64,000 nt of DNA from an uncultured Saprospiraceae bacterium (GTDB taxonomy: Bacteria > Bacteroidota > Bacteroidia > Chitinophagales > Saprospiraceae), in contig CALMSO010000093.1 in assembly GCA_937872385.1 (NCBI GenBank), forward strand, positions 1-64,000, given 5' to 3'. Below are positions 33,654 through 43,154 of this stretch, one piece after another. The notes beneath the pieces are model-generated. The model was given only the letters and a program-made list of their open reading frames with translations, had not been told where the DNA came from and did no database searches. The number at the start of each line of letters is the position of its first letter. Positions within the stretch are counted from its first letter, which is position 1. The position numbers and the translations under genes are program-made.

Positions 33654-36600
33654 TTATCCCTTTGGGCGCATGTACCGCACCGGCGGCGCAGGTTCCGGTT
33701 TTAGTTCAATCGCTTCGGTTTCGAGCAGTTTCAGGGCTTCTTGCACGGCACGCTCCAATTGCGGGTCGCCACCGCGGATGACTTTCGCAGGTTCTTGCAG
33801 CACTTCGATGTCGGGGGCAATGCCTTCCCCTTCCACTGCCCAGTTGCCATCGGTATCAAAAAAACCGCCCCGTGGCGCGAGCATTCGGCCGCCATCCACC
33901 AACGGCGGCGTATCCCAGATGCCCACCAGACCACCCCAGGTGCGGGTGCCTACCAGCGTGCCCAACTGCATTTTACGAAACATATAGGGCAGCAAATCGC
34001 CACCCGAGCCTGCTGACTCATTGATAATCATTACTTTAGGCCCCCAAATGCCGGCCATAGGTGTAGTGAAAGGGCGTCGGTTGCCAGCCTTGCTATTAAA
34101 ATAACCGTGCAGTTTGCGCGCCATGATGTCAATCATATAATCAGCGGCCGAGCCACCGCCATTGTTGCGCTCGTCAATGACTACGCCGCGTTTGTCTTGT
34201 TGTGCAAAATAATAGCGATTAAAATAGGTATAACCCGGCCCGCCGGTATTGGGCACATAAACATAAGCTAATTTTCCATCAGACAACGCTGCCACCTTGC
34301 GGCGATTGCCTTCTACCCAGTCGCGCAGCCGCAGTTGTGCTTCGTTGGCCACTGGCACTACCGTTAGGCTACGCGCATTTTGCAGTGAGGGCGTACTGTT
34401 GACCTTGATTTGCACCTGCCGGTTGGCGGTTCCTTCAAAAAGACTGTACAGATTCGCGGGCGCACGCAGCGCTACACCATTGACTTCTAATAGATAATCG
34501 CCAGTGCGCACATCAAGCCCCGGGCCCGAGAGCGGCGATTTCAAATCGGGATTCCAGTTTTCGCCGGTGTATATTTTGGCAATGCGATAAAAACCGTTCA
34601 CTTCTTCAAAATCGGCACCCAGCAAGCCAACGGGTATCGTTTTTACATCCGGAAAATTGCCGCCAGAGACGTAGGAATGCCCAACGGCAATCTCTGCCCC
34701 CATCACATCGAGCAGATAGTTGAGGTCGGTGCGATGCCGCACATGCTCTAACCAAGGGCTGTACCAGGTATAAATGTCTTTCCAGGGTGCGCCGTGCAGG
34801 TTGTCCACGTACAAAAAGTCGCGTTGCAAGCGCCAACCTTCATCAAACATCTGCCGCCATTCGGCTAATGGCTCTACTTTCATTTTCAGATTGAACTTCA
34901 ACGCACCATCATTAGACTTGACCGCGCCGCCGTCGGTTTTTACAATACCCCAGGTGCCATTGTGCCCGTAGAGCAATTGCTTCCGATCGTGCGAAACCGA
35001 AACACTACTGACCGGCGAGAGGAATTCTATCGCCTTGCGCTCCTGGAAGCTGTAACGATGCAGCACCAGCCCCGGCTGATTAGGGATATTTTCGGCGTAG
35101 AAAACGTGCCCCTCCGGGCCAGCCACCAAAAAGGCATAGTCGCGCAAGGGCACCTCGATGGCAATGATCCGCTGGTCAATACTTTCCATGTCAATGCTCA
35201 CGGTCACGGTTTTGGACTTGTCCTTGTCTTTATCTTCATTCTTATCTTTTTTGGCTTCCTCTTCATCGCTTTTGGGCGCGAGCGGCGACGGCTCGTTTTT
35301 GGCGAGCACGATAGCATAGACGCCCCGTGTCACAGGTTGATTGTAAGAGCTCATATCCAACCAGCCGGTATTTAGTCCATAATCGGTGCTGGCTAAAAAA
35401 TACAGGTATTTGCCGCTCTCGTCCCAGGCTGGCGACATGGCGTCGGCCATGCCATCGGTGAGTTGCAGGGTTTGACCGGTAGCGATATTATGCACTTTGA
35501 TAACCTTGAATTGCGTTTCCAATAATTGGGCGTAAGCCACCCATTTGCTATCTGGCGACCAAACCGGATGCATCGTGCGATTCGGATGTGCGTAGCCGTC
35601 GGTATCTATTTTTTGGGTAGTGCCGGTGGCAATGTCGGTGTACCACAAGTTGTAATGCGTATCCGTGAAAGCAATGAATTTGCCGTCGGGCGACCATTCG
35701 GGCCGGAAGAAGAATGTCGGATTGGGAATAGCAATCGTTTTTTTCTGCAAACCCATTTGGTCCGAAATGACTAATTGATACGCGCCGCCAGCATCTGAAA
35801 ACCAAGCAATTTGCTGCCCGTCGGGCGACCACACCGGGTAGCGATCAGCGGCATTAGAAGATTGCGTCAGGTTGCGCCAGTCGCCATCTTCTTTGGGTAC
35901 GGTAAAAATATCACCGCGATATTCAAACAAAGCCCGTTTGCCGGTAGGCGAAAGCGAAGCATTTTGCAACTGATTGGGGCGCACGTCTTCCCAGCGCGGG
36001 CGTGCCCAGTTGAGGTCGCCGCGCACCTCGATGGTCAGTTGTTTCGCATTGCCCGTAGCCGGATCTAACAGATGCAGGTAGCCTCCTTGTTCATAGACAA
36101 TACGATCCTGGCAGGCGTCTATACTTTTTACATCAAAATCTTTATGGAAAGTAATCTGCCGCAGCTCGTCGGTTTTGGGATCGAACGACCAGATATTATT
36201 AGCAAAATCGCGTTCCGAGAGGAAATAAACTTTACCCTGGTACCAGACGGGGTCTTGGTGGCGCTCGTCATTGGCGCGGGGCGTTTGTTTGAGCGAAAAA
36301 TCTTGCAAATCCACAATCCAGATGGGCTGGGCCGTACCGCCGCGATAATTGCGCCATTCAGGATCCCAGGGTTGAATCGGAGTATAGGCCAAGTAGCGGC
36401 CGTCAGCCGACAGATCGCCGAACGCCGCCTGCGGTATCGGGAGGGCTTTGGACAAGCCACCAGTAAGACCAATTGTATAAAACTGCATGGTGCGCGTAGG
36501 TGCCCCCGCGCGATTGGAGCGGAACAGCACCTCCTTGCCATCAGGCGTCCAGCCTTGTGCAATATCCACACCAGGGTGCCAAGTGAGCCGCCGAGGATCG

Positions 36601-36887
36601 CCACCTCCCGTCGGGATGACATACACATCGGTATTGCCATCGTACTGCCCAGTGAAGGCAATCATACTACCATCGGGCGAAAAATGCGGGAAACTCTCAG
36701 TACCTTCAAATGAAGTCAGCCGTCGGGCATCACCGCCTTCGCGGTCCACGACCCAGAGGTCATCCGCATACACAAACGCGATATGCCGCTCACTGACGGT
36801 AGGTTGGCGTAGCAATCGGGTGCCTTGTGCCCAAATCCACTGCGCGCCAAGCAAAAACATTAAGATAAAAAGCAGGTTAGGTTTCAT
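33654..36887 (-). CDS. Tricorn protease homologue (S41 peptidase)
   Basis: The 1077-residue exported peptidase has a signal peptide (about 1-20). Two beta-propellers made of TolB/PD40-like blades follow (about 21-640, e.g. FSPDGSMIAFTG, WSPDGQQIAWFS, WSPDSKWVAYAQ). A charged Lys/Asp/Glu insertion is also present (near 540-560). Next are the tricorn core with a His in VGHSYVSGG, a PDZ domain (about 775-855, GDYLLEVNGV) and an S41 protease domain with the nucleophile Ser961 in NESAGSGGD. It probably degrades peptides in the periplasm, in contrast to the cytosolic archaeal tricorn. Monocistronic with its own terminator at 33582-33630. Confidence 0.95.
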   Translation of the reverse strand: MKPNLLFILMFLLGAQWIWAQGTRLLRQPTVSERHIAFVYADDLWVVDREGGDARRLTSFEGTESFPHFSPDGSMIAFTGQYDGNTDVYVIPTGGGDPRRLTWHPGVDIAQGWTPDGKEVLFRSNRAGAPTRTMQFYTIGLTGGLSKALPIPQAAFGDLSADGRYLAYTPIQPWDPEWRNYRGGTAQPIWIVDLQDFSLKQTPRANDERHQDPVWYQGKVYFLSERDFANNIWSFDPKTDELRQITFHKDFDVKSIDACQDRIVYEQGGYLHLLDPATGNAKQLTIEVRGDLNWARPRWEDVRPNQLQNASLSPTGKRALFEYRGDIFTVPKEDGDWRNLTQSSNAADRYPVWSPDGQQIAWFSDAGGAYQLVISDQMGLQKKTIAIPNPTFFFRPEWSPDGKFIAFTDTHYNLWYTDIATGTTQKIDTDGYAHPNRTMHPVWSPDSKWVAYAQLLETQFKVIKVHNIATGQTLQLTDGMADAMSPAWDESGKYLYFLASTDYGLNTGWLDMSSYNQPVTRGVYAIVLAKNEPSPLAPKSDEEEAKKDKNEDKDKDKSKTVTVSIDMESIDQRIIAIEVPLRDYAFLVAGPEGHVFYAENIPNQPGLVLHRYSFQERKAIEFLSPVSSVSVSHDRKQLLYGHNGTWGIVKTDGGAVKSNDGALKFNLKMKVEPLAEWRQMFDEGWRLQRDFLYVDNLHGAPWKDIYTWYSPWLEHVRHRTDLNYLLDVMGAEIAVGHSYVSGGNFPDVKTIPVGLLGADFEEVNGFYRIAKIYTGENWNPDLKSPLSGPGLDVRTGDYLLEVNGVALRAPANLYSLFEGTANRQVQIKVNSTPSLQNARSLTVVPVANEAQLRLRDWVEGNRRKVAALSDGKLAYVYVPNTGGPGYTYFNRYYFAQQDKRGVVIDERNNGGGSAADYMIDIMARKLHGYFNSKAGNRRPFTTPMAGIWGPKVMIINESAGSGGDLLPYMFRKMQLGTLVGTRTWGGLVGIWDTPPLVDGGRMLAPRGGFFDTDGNWAVEGEGIAPDIEVLQEPAKVIRGGDPQLERAVQEALKLLETEAIELKPEPAPPVRYMRPKG

Positions 36888-36969
36888 ACCGGAATCGGGT
36901 TTTGAATGTATAGAAAATGCTGTAAGATAATAAGGCTTCGTTAATTTTTCAAAAGATAGCGATATTGTG

Positions 36970-36996
36970 CCAATGTAACAGCGATCTGGTTATCAG
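36970..36996. repeat. Dispersed block shared with 15908-15936
   Basis: A segment beginning CCAATGTAACAGCGATCTGG and continuing TTATCAG matches the one at 15908 with few changes. It lies upstream of the tricorn gene. Confidence 0.55.
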
Positions 36997-37073
36997 CGAA
37001 CGGTGACTTGCATGGATAGTCAAACAGTAGTAAAACCATGAATACGTCACAACTCATTGAAATTGGTATTATA

Positions 37074-37200
37074 CGATTTACGATTTACGATTTACGATTT
37101 ACGATTTACGATTTACGATTTTTTAAGGTATTGAAAATCAGAATTTTAAACACAAACAAACACCTCACGTTCAATTGAAATTCAATTGAAATCGGTATTA
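37074..37200. repeat. CGATTTA heptamer array with degenerate dispersed tail
   Basis: Six perfect CGATTTA units plus a partial seventh occupy 37074-37122. The following 80 bases (AATTCAATTGAAATCGG) are a degraded version of the sequence following the array at 20707. Beyond them, to 37265, are fragments of the TTTTCGC-type words seen in the other blocks. No gene is recognisable in 36888-37288. Confidence 0.8.
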
Positions 37201-37288
37201 TAGCGCTTTTCGCTACTTGCTGCCTGTCCACCTCTGGCAGGTTCGCTTTTCGCAATGCATAAGCAGGATGGGGCAATCCAAAGTAGTA

Positions 37289-39268
37289 TCAATCAACCAG
37301 CCGCCATTTAATGCCAAAACGAAAAGCACTGGGCGGGTGAGCATAGAAAGCCGTTTGGTAGAAAAAACGATCGGTGAGCAAGGTATTGGTCAGGTTTTCC
37401 ATTTTGGCGAAAGCCCGAAATTTAGTTACACGCATAGTAAAAAATGCATCCACGGCGGGATAGAATGCAGCGTCGCGGCGGTTTTGCAACTGAAACTGCC
37501 CGGTGACGGGATTGTAATAATTGGCGGCGAAGGTATCATTATAACGCAAATCAATCCCCAGCTTGACGTCCAGCACCCCAAACCAGAAGCCTTCATAATA
37601 AAAACTGTGCTTGCCAAAAATGCGCGGCAGCCGCACCACATCTGAGGAAGCCGTTTGTAAAGCGAGCGTATTATCGAGGTGTAATCTCCAGACGCGGAAG
37701 TCTTTTTGTATTAAAAATTGTAAAATACTGATTGGCGCAGCGGTTTGTTGTGGCACAGCGGTTGTATCAAAGTAAATAAAGTTATTTAGTAAATGATAGC
37801 GCCCGGTGAGTGCTAATTGTAGGCGCGGCAGGGTGTAAGTGCCGCCAAGCGTAGTAGAAAGGGTTTTGCGAAAATCATTGTTCCAGACGGGCCGTTGTGA
37901 TACAAAAAAGCGGTGCTGCATGAGTGTAGGCGCATACAACTGGTTGATAAATTCGCCGCGCAACTGCCCAATGCTACCAAAATCGAGGAAAAGTTTGCCC
38001 TCTGCCCGGTAGTCGCCAGCATTATCGAGCAAACCGAGGTGCCCGTAAGTTTCGAGGCGCATGCGCTCGCCAAAGCTGATATTCCAGCGGCCGGTGAGGA
38101 AGAGGTTGTTGAGCGTAGAATCGCGGGGTTCTTGCCCAAGCAGGTGCAGGGTGTGTACGAGGCCCGCCTCTAAAAGGTCGCGCTCACTTTTGGCTTCGGA
38201 GGCACTTTTGGCGCGCAGCCGGAAAGTGCTGAGCCGGAAGCTGTTTTCTATTTTTCGATGCTGAATAAAATGGCGCACGCCGCGTGCGTCGCCGCCGAGG
38301 ATGGGAAACCACTCGAAGAAAGCATTGTCCGTCAGTACATTATCATCAAAAAACTTGTAGCGATAGTTGCCCAGCAATGCCTGGTGCGAAAGCGTAAAGG
38401 CGCGGGTAAGCCCCTTGAGCGAATCGGGTTTGCCACCGAGCTGAAAGTATTGCGTATAAGCCAATTCGGCACTTGAGTAGCGCGTTTGGCCGTTGTTCAG
38501 AAATACCTCCGCCGAGCTGGGGCTAGCAAACTGCCCTTCCAGATTGGGTTCTACGGCCAGCCCGCCATTGTCTTCCTGCTCGATGGCATTGCTGGCTACG
38601 GCCAAAAAAGCTTGATAACGCCCGCCCTGCCCTTGCATCCAGAAGCCAGTGTTAAAGTTGGTGTTGCGGGTATTTTGATTAGGGTATTGATTGCTGCGGC
38701 CCAGTTGGCTCATGCGGCTATAATCGAGCGAGAAATTTAGCCCTTTGGCAAAATTACGGCTGAATTGTGCGGTGGTGTAAGTATCGGCTTGCTCCGAGCC
38801 AACCATGAAAGACACATTCGTAAAAGCTTTTTGCAAACGATGATAACGCACCTGCGTGGCCGAAGTCAGATACAGATCAAACTGGTGCAGCCCAATGTCA
38901 AAGCCGCGCCGCCAGACCGTTTCAAAAACAATAGGCTCATGCGCAGAGCCAAGATTGCCGAGGTGTCGGTAATCAAAAGCACGCCGCCGCACGGGGTCGT
39001 ATTGTTGAAAATCGCTAAGCGTAGAATCTGAAAAAGGCGTTTCTCGATTAGGATTGTCTGCAAAAATAAAAAAAATGCCTACCGTATCTGGTATATCGTC
39101 TATGGTTTGCTCAAGCCGCGAAGAGTCGAATGGTTCCTGCTGCTGCGGAATACCCGGTATGCCCCCAGGTGTGGCTTCTATAGGCACACGGCCAGGGCGC
39201 TGCGCCTGCACCGAGGCAGCCACAAAGAGCAAAAATACCAGTCCAATCAGTCGGGTCGCTTGTTGCAC
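37289..39268 (-). CDS. Putative porin (Porin_10-like outer-membrane protein)
   Basis: The 659-residue protein has a signal peptide (about 1-22, ending VQAQ) and a Pro/Gln-rich N-terminal stretch. A barrel of alternating strands follows, ending in FRFGIKWRLVD. The N-terminal region FDYRHLGNLGSAHEP and the organisation match the Bacteroidota putative porin family (Porin_10). Its substrate is unknown. The gene is third in an apparent recN-fabI-porin operon, with 27 bases between fabI and this gene. It is a normal-length, uninterrupted frame. Confidence 0.88.
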   Translation of the reverse strand: MQQATRLIGLVFLLFVAASVQAQRPGRVPIEATPGGIPGIPQQQEPFDSSRLEQTIDDIPDTVGIFFIFADNPNRETPFSDSTLSDFQQYDPVRRRAFDYRHLGNLGSAHEPIVFETVWRRGFDIGLHQFDLYLTSATQVRYHRLQKAFTNVSFMVGSEQADTYTTAQFSRNFAKGLNFSLDYSRMSQLGRSNQYPNQNTRNTNFNTGFWMQGQGGRYQAFLAVASNAIEQEDNGGLAVEPNLEGQFASPSSAEVFLNNGQTRYSSAELAYTQYFQLGGKPDSLKGLTRAFTLSHQALLGNYRYKFFDDNVLTDNAFFEWFPILGGDARGVRHFIQHRKIENSFRLSTFRLRAKSASEAKSERDLLEAGLVHTLHLLGQEPRDSTLNNLFLTGRWNISFGERMRLETYGHLGLLDNAGDYRAEGKLFLDFGSIGQLRGEFINQLYAPTLMQHRFFVSQRPVWNNDFRKTLSTTLGGTYTLPRLQLALTGRYHLLNNFIYFDTTAVPQQTAAPISILQFLIQKDFRVWRLHLDNTLALQTASSDVVRLPRIFGKHSFYYEGFWFGVLDVKLGIDLRYNDTFAANYYNPVTGQFQLQNRRDAAFYPAVDAFFTMRVTKFRAFAKMENLTNTLLTDRFFYQTAFYAHPPSAFRFGIKWRLVD

Positions 39269-39295
39269 CGTTTTATAATTTCATCATGAGGCGCA

Positions 39296-40099
39296 CTACA
39301 GCCCCAGCACCGCCGGGCTCATTCCCATATTGGAAAATCCACCGTCGTGATAAAGGTTTTGCATCGTCACCGAGCGCGTGAGGTCAGAAAAGAGCGTCAC
39401 GCAGTAGTCGGCACAGGCTTCAGCCGAGGCATTACCTAATGGCGACATTTTGTCAGCATATTCAAAAAATTCCGTAAACCCCTTCACGCCGCTACCGGCC
39501 GTAGTCACCGTTGGCGATTGGGAAATGGTATTGACGCGCACCTTATTACGAATACCAAAATGGTAGCCAAAGCTGCGGGCAAAAGACTCTAACAGGGCTT
39601 TAGACTCCGCCATTTCATTATAATCCGGGAAAACACGTTGCGCAGCAATATACGTCAGCGCCAGAATGGAGCCCCAGTCGTTCATGGCTTCCTGCTTCCA
39701 AAGCACCTGCATCATTTTGTGAAAAGAAATCGCCGAAATATCGAAGGTTTTCAGCATCCATTCGTGATTGAGGTCAGTGTAGCTGCGGCCCTTGCGCACA
39801 TTGAGCGACATACCAATGGAGTGCAGCACGAAGTCGAGTTTGCCGCCAAGCGCATCCTGCGATTTGGTGAAAAGGTTCTCTAAATCGTCCATGGAAGTAG
39901 CGTCTGCCGGGATGATCTCGGCATTGAGTTGCTTGCCCAATTCATTGATAGCCCCGAAACGCATGGCCACCGGCGCATTCGTGAGGGTAATGGTAGCACC
40001 TTCGGCCACGCAGCGCTCGGCTACTTTCCAGGCGATTGATTTTTCGTCCAAAGCGCCAAAAATGACGCCTCGCTTTCCTTGCAGTAAGTTGTTTGCCAT
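39296..40099 (-). CDS. fabI: Enoyl-[acyl-carrier-protein] reductase (NADH), FabI
   Basis: This enzyme performs the final reduction of each fatty-acid elongation cycle, trans-2-enoyl-ACP to acyl-ACP, in the cytosol. ATG at 40099 gives 267 residues starting MANNLLQGKRGVIFGALDEK, the usual FabI N-terminus. The longer frame to 40153 is rejected. The catalytic pair is visible as Tyr160-x6-Lys167 (YNEMAESKALL), with SIGM and a Rossmann fold characteristic of the divergent SDR enzyme. It sits 69 bases downstream of recN and 27 bases upstream of the porin, all on one strand. Triclosan sensitivity would be expected from family membership but is not tested here. Confidence 0.98.
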   Translation of the reverse strand: MANNLLQGKRGVIFGALDEKSIAWKVAERCVAEGATITLTNAPVAMRFGAINELGKQLNAEIIPADATSMDDLENLFTKSQDALGGKLDFVLHSIGMSLNVRKGRSYTDLNHEWMLKTFDISAISFHKMMQVLWKQEAMNDWGSILALTYIAAQRVFPDYNEMAESKALLESFARSFGYHFGIRNKVRVNTISQSPTVTTAGSGVKGFTEFFEYADKMSPLGNASAEACADYCVTLFSDLTRSVTMQNLYHDGGFSNMGMSPAVLGL

Positions 40100-40168
40100 A
40101 ATTTTGTTAAAATTATAATATTGATTGACTGAAGGTTGGAATAAAAGTGCCAACCACTCAGCCGGATT

Positions 40169-41824
40169 TTACACTTCCATCAATTGCCGCGCATTCTCGA
40201 TGGCCGCCTCGCTGGGCGGGTTCTGGCTGAGCATGGTGGCTATGGCCCGGATGCGCTCATCGCGGCTCAGGGCTTTTACTTTTGTAATCACGCGATCTTC
40301 TTTTTCTACTTTATAAGCAAAATAATGCGCATCGGCTTTGGAAGCTACCTGCGGCGAGTGCGTGATGGTGACCACCTGATGGTGATTGGAAAGCTGCCGC
40401 AAAATGTTGCCCATGCGCAGCGCTACATCGCCCGATACGCCCACGTCTATCTCGTCGAAAATGAGCGTAGGTAAGGGTATAGCACTGGCTACCAATGATT
40501 TAGTAACCAAAGTCAGCCGCGCCAACTCCCCGCCGGAGGCCACATCTTTAATCATTTGCAAACGCCCGCCCTTATTAGCGGTGAACAAAAAGTTCAGTTC
40601 GTCCAGTCCGGTAGGGCCTAAGGTGTCATTTTTCTTGCAATCTACCTTCAGCACGGCGTGCTCCATCGAAAGCTGGCTGAGCATGGCTCTCACCTTGTCT
40701 TCAAAATCCGGCACGACTAAATGGCGGCGCTCGCTCAGCATATTCGCTACCTGATAAAGGTGCGTCTCTTGCTCGGCAATGCGTTTGCGTAGGGTTTCTA
40801 TTTCGGTAGAAAGGTCGCCAAATTCGCCCAATTGCGCTTGCAGATTCTCTTGAATATCAAGCAGTTCCCTCACTGTGCCCACGCGATGTTTGTTCTCGAG
40901 GCGATAGATCAAATCGAGCCGCGCCTGAATTTCGGTGATCCGCTCCGGGTCGTATTCGGTTTGTTCGGCAATGGTTTCAAATTCGCCAGCAATATCTTTC
41001 AATTCTTCGGTCAGCCCATCGTATTTTTCGGATAGCGCCGCCAGTTTTCCATCGTATTTACCAATCTGATGCAGCATGATGCCCAATTCTTCCATTTGGC
41101 TCACCAAGGACTGCTCGCTTTCGCTGAGGTATTGAAAAGCGGCGCTCATGGTGCGCTTGATTTCTTCGGCATTGGCCAGCACCGATAGTTCCTGCTCTGA
41201 GCGCTCCTGCTCGCCGTCCATGAGTTCGGCTTTGTTGAACTCCTCAAGTTGAAATTGCAAAAATTCGACCTCTTTGGCGGAAGCCTCGTTTTTGTGAATG
41301 AGATTGTCTAAACGGCGCTTATCCGCAATATATTGGCGGTATTCTTCTTCGTAGCCAGCGGCCAGGCGCTTGTTGTCGGCTAAGGCATCAATCATGCGAA
41401 GCTGGAAGGACACATTATGAATATCGAGGGTATCAAACTGCTGGTGCAGATCAATGAGGGCGCTGCTGAGTTGTTGTAGCACATTGAGATTCACGGGCGA
41501 ATCGTTGATAAAAGCGCGCGATTTGCCGGAAGGCGCTATCTCCCGCCGGATGATGGTTTCCTCGTCGTATTCGATATCATTATCTGTAAAAAAAGCTTGC
41601 AACTGGTAGCTGCGAATGTCGAAACGCGCCTCTACGACGCACTTTTCGGCTTCGTTGTAGAGCGATTTGGTGTCGGCCCGATTGCCCATAATGAGGCCCA
41701 GCGCGCCCAGCAAAATGGATTTGCCCGCGCCGGTTTCACCGGTGATGATGGTCAGTCCCTCGGAAAAATTGATTTCCAGCGACTCGATGATGGCGTAGTT
41801 CCGAATATGCAGACTTTTGATCAT
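40169..41824 (-). CDS. recN: DNA repair protein RecN
   Basis: This SMC-like ATPase acts in recombinational repair of double-strand breaks. ATG at 41824 gives 551 residues. MIKSLHIRNYAIIESLEINF and Walker A GETGAGKS (29-36) begin the head. A long coiled-coil rich in Glu/Gln (about 160-370) forms the arms. The C-terminal head has the ABC signature ASGGELARLTL, Walker B LPTLIFDEIDVGVSGDVA and the H-loop ITHSPQVAS. Its promoter is recognisable at 41906-41939. It begins an apparent operon with fabI and a porin gene. Confidence 0.97.
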   Translation of the reverse strand: MIKSLHIRNYAIIESLEINFSEGLTIITGETGAGKSILLGALGLIMGNRADTKSLYNEAEKCVVEARFDIRSYQLQAFFTDNDIEYDEETIIRREIAPSGKSRAFINDSPVNLNVLQQLSSALIDLHQQFDTLDIHNVSFQLRMIDALADNKRLAAGYEEEYRQYIADKRRLDNLIHKNEASAKEVEFLQFQLEEFNKAELMDGEQERSEQELSVLANAEEIKRTMSAAFQYLSESEQSLVSQMEELGIMLHQIGKYDGKLAALSEKYDGLTEELKDIAGEFETIAEQTEYDPERITEIQARLDLIYRLENKHRVGTVRELLDIQENLQAQLGEFGDLSTEIETLRKRIAEQETHLYQVANMLSERRHLVVPDFEDKVRAMLSQLSMEHAVLKVDCKKNDTLGPTGLDELNFLFTANKGGRLQMIKDVASGGELARLTLVTKSLVASAIPLPTLIFDEIDVGVSGDVALRMGNILRQLSNHHQVVTITHSPQVASKADAHYFAYKVEKEDRVITKVKALSRDERIRAIATMLSQNPPSEAAIENARQLMEV

Positions 41825-41905
41825 GGCTTTCCGAGCATTTACCATTATGTCGTTTCCGGTTGCTGGCGTTTAGCGTCGCCCCTCCGGTAGAATAAAGGTG
41901 CGGGG

Positions 41906-41939
41906 CAAAGTTAAGAAACTGTTCGGAAAGTTTTTCAAA
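41906..41939 (-). promoter_or_regulatory. Bacteroidota-type promoter for the recN operon
   Basis: On the minus strand TTTG (41936-41939) is followed after 22 bases by TAACTTTG (41906-41913), a perfect -7 box. Transcription would start near 41899, giving a 75-base leader to recN. Confidence 0.7.
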
Positions 41940-41974
41940 CAAAAAGTTGATGCTCGGCTGGTATTGGGTGCAAC

Positions 41975-42010
41975 ACAAAAGGACTTCCACGCATCGGTGA
42001 AAGTCCTTCG
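41975..42010 (-). terminator. Terminator of the small transcription unit
   Basis: AAGGACTTCCAC (41979-41990) pairs with GTGAAAGTCCTT (41997-42008) with one G-U pair. On the minus strand it is followed by TTTTGTGTT. It ends a unit that starts at the promoter 42189-42219 and lies upstream of the recN promoter. Confidence 0.8.
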
Positions 42011-42053
42011 GGTTGCGCCTCCGCGCGTGTTCGTTTTCTCTTCAGCAGTAGAT

Positions 42054-42122
42054 TCAGGCTTCTTTTACAATTTCATACCTGAACAATAATAAAATCAGCA
42101 GTAGTACACTGAAGATGATCAT
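42054..42122 (-). CDS. Possible 22-residue membrane peptide
   Basis: ATG at 42122 opens a frame of 22 codons ending TGA at 42054. The peptide is mostly one hydrophobic run (SVLLLILLLF) followed by RYEIVKEA, like a single-span small membrane protein with a charged end. What supports it is its setting: a consensus promoter 70 bases upstream and a good terminator about 45 bases downstream, separate from its neighbours' signals. A longer overlapping frame from 42157 would read MNIFHNPKF and is less peptide-like. The transcript could equally be a non-coding small RNA, and I cannot tell which from sequence alone. Confidence 0.35.
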   Translation of the reverse strand: MIIFSVLLLILLLFRYEIVKEA

Positions 42123-42188
42123 GGGACTTGAATTTTGGATTATGGAATATGTTCATGCGAAGCCGCCTCTCAATGCGACATTCGGATT

Positions 42189-42219
42189 CAAAAGTAAGGC
42201 ATTTTGCAGCAAAAGTCAA
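42189..42219 (-). promoter_or_regulatory. Bacteroidota-type promoter of the small transcription unit
   Basis: On the minus strand TTG (42217-42219) is followed after 20 bases by TACTTTTG (42189-42196), a perfect TAnnTTTG. The predicted transcript runs from near 42182 to the terminator at 41975, about 205 bases. Confidence 0.7.
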
Positions 42220-42230
42220 CAGCCGACAAT

Positions 42231-42267
42231 TAAAAAACCCGTTCGTTGCAATAAACAAACGGGTTTT
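42231..42267. terminator. Terminator after the superoxide dismutase gene
   Basis: AACCCGTT (42236-42243) pairs with AACGGGTT (42258-42265). On the minus strand six T's follow, and on the plus strand a short TTTT follows. It lies about 30 bases past the sod stop codon. Confidence 0.85.
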
Positions 42268-42296
42268 GGCAGCAAACTTTAACAAATATTTTAGAT

Positions 42297-42899
42297 TTAG
42301 GCTGCGTAGCGGCGGTTGACCTCATCCCAGTTGATGACGTTGAAGAAAGCCGAAATATAGTCCGGGCGGCGATTCTGATAATTGAGGTAGTAGGCGTGCT
42401 CCCACACATCGAGACCCAACACCGGCGTGCCTTTGGTATCGGCAACGTCCATGAGTGGATTGTCCTGATTGGGCGTGGATGTGATGTGCAGTTTGCCGCT
42501 GCCATCCTTGATGAGCCATGCCCAGCCCGAGCCAAAACGGGTAGCTGCTGCGGCAGAAAACTGGCTTTTGAATTCGTCGTAAGAGCCGAAATCGCGGTTG
42601 ATGGCTGCTGCAATAGCCCCTGTAGGCGCACCGCCACCATTGGGCGACATGACCGTCCAGAATAGGTTATGATTGTAATAGCCACCGCCATTGTTGCGTA
42701 CAGCCATCGAGTGCTTGGAAATAGTAGCCAGAATATCTTCGATGGATTTACCTTCAAGCTCGGTGCCAGCAGTAGCGCTATTCAGGTTGGTGGTGTAGCC
42801 TGCGTGGTGCTTGCCATGATGAATTTCCATGGTGCGGGCGTCAATATTTGGCTCGAGTGCATCAAAGGCGTAAGGTAAATCAGGAAGTTGAAATGCCAT
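42297..42899 (-). CDS. sod: Superoxide dismutase (Fe/Mn family)
   Basis: This enzyme converts superoxide to hydrogen peroxide and oxygen. The 200-residue protein has all four metal ligands: His27 (EIHHGKHH), His77 (YYNHNLFW), Asp164 and His168 ([10 protein letters not shown]). The start [17 protein letters not shown] is standard and cytosolic, with no signal peptide. Which metal it uses (Fe, Mn or cambialistic) cannot be safely read from these motifs. A terminator follows at 42231-42267. The gene appears monocistronic. Confidence 0.98.
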   Translation of the reverse strand: MAFQLPDLPYAFDALEPNIDARTMEIHHGKHHAGYTTNLNSATAGTELEGKSIEDILATISKHSMAVRNNGGGYYNHNLFWTVMSPNGGGAPTGAIAAAINRDFGSYDEFKSQFSAAAATRFGSGWAWLIKDGSGKLHITSTPNQDNPLMDVADTKGTPVLGLDVWEHAYYLNYQNRRPDYISAFFNVINWDEVNRRYAA

Positions 42900-43122
42900 A
42901 TTTGGGTTGGTTTTAATGATAAAATGTGGTTTTCGTTGTTTTGGCTACGCAATGAATTGCCATAACCTTCTGTCTTAATCAACGCCGCATTATTCGATTA
43001 GTTTAACTCGGTTTCAAAAAAATAGCCTCGCTTACCGACAAGAGCGATCTCGGTTATTTGACAATAAAAAGGACCCGAAATCGTCACAAAACACATTTTT
43101 CAAGTATTCCTTGCGAAAATTA

Positions 43123-43154
43123 TTTGTGCCAACTCAAAATAAAAGGTATTTTTG
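43123..43154 (+). promoter_or_regulatory. Bacteroidota-type promoter upstream of the ompA-like gene
   Basis: TTTG (43123-43126), a 20-base spacer and TATTTTTG (43147-43154) match the full consensus. This implies a leader of nearly 290 bases before ATG 43447. A second box, TACATTTG at 43422-43429, would give an 11-base leader but has no upstream TTTG. I see no other gene in 42900-43446. Confidence 0.6.
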
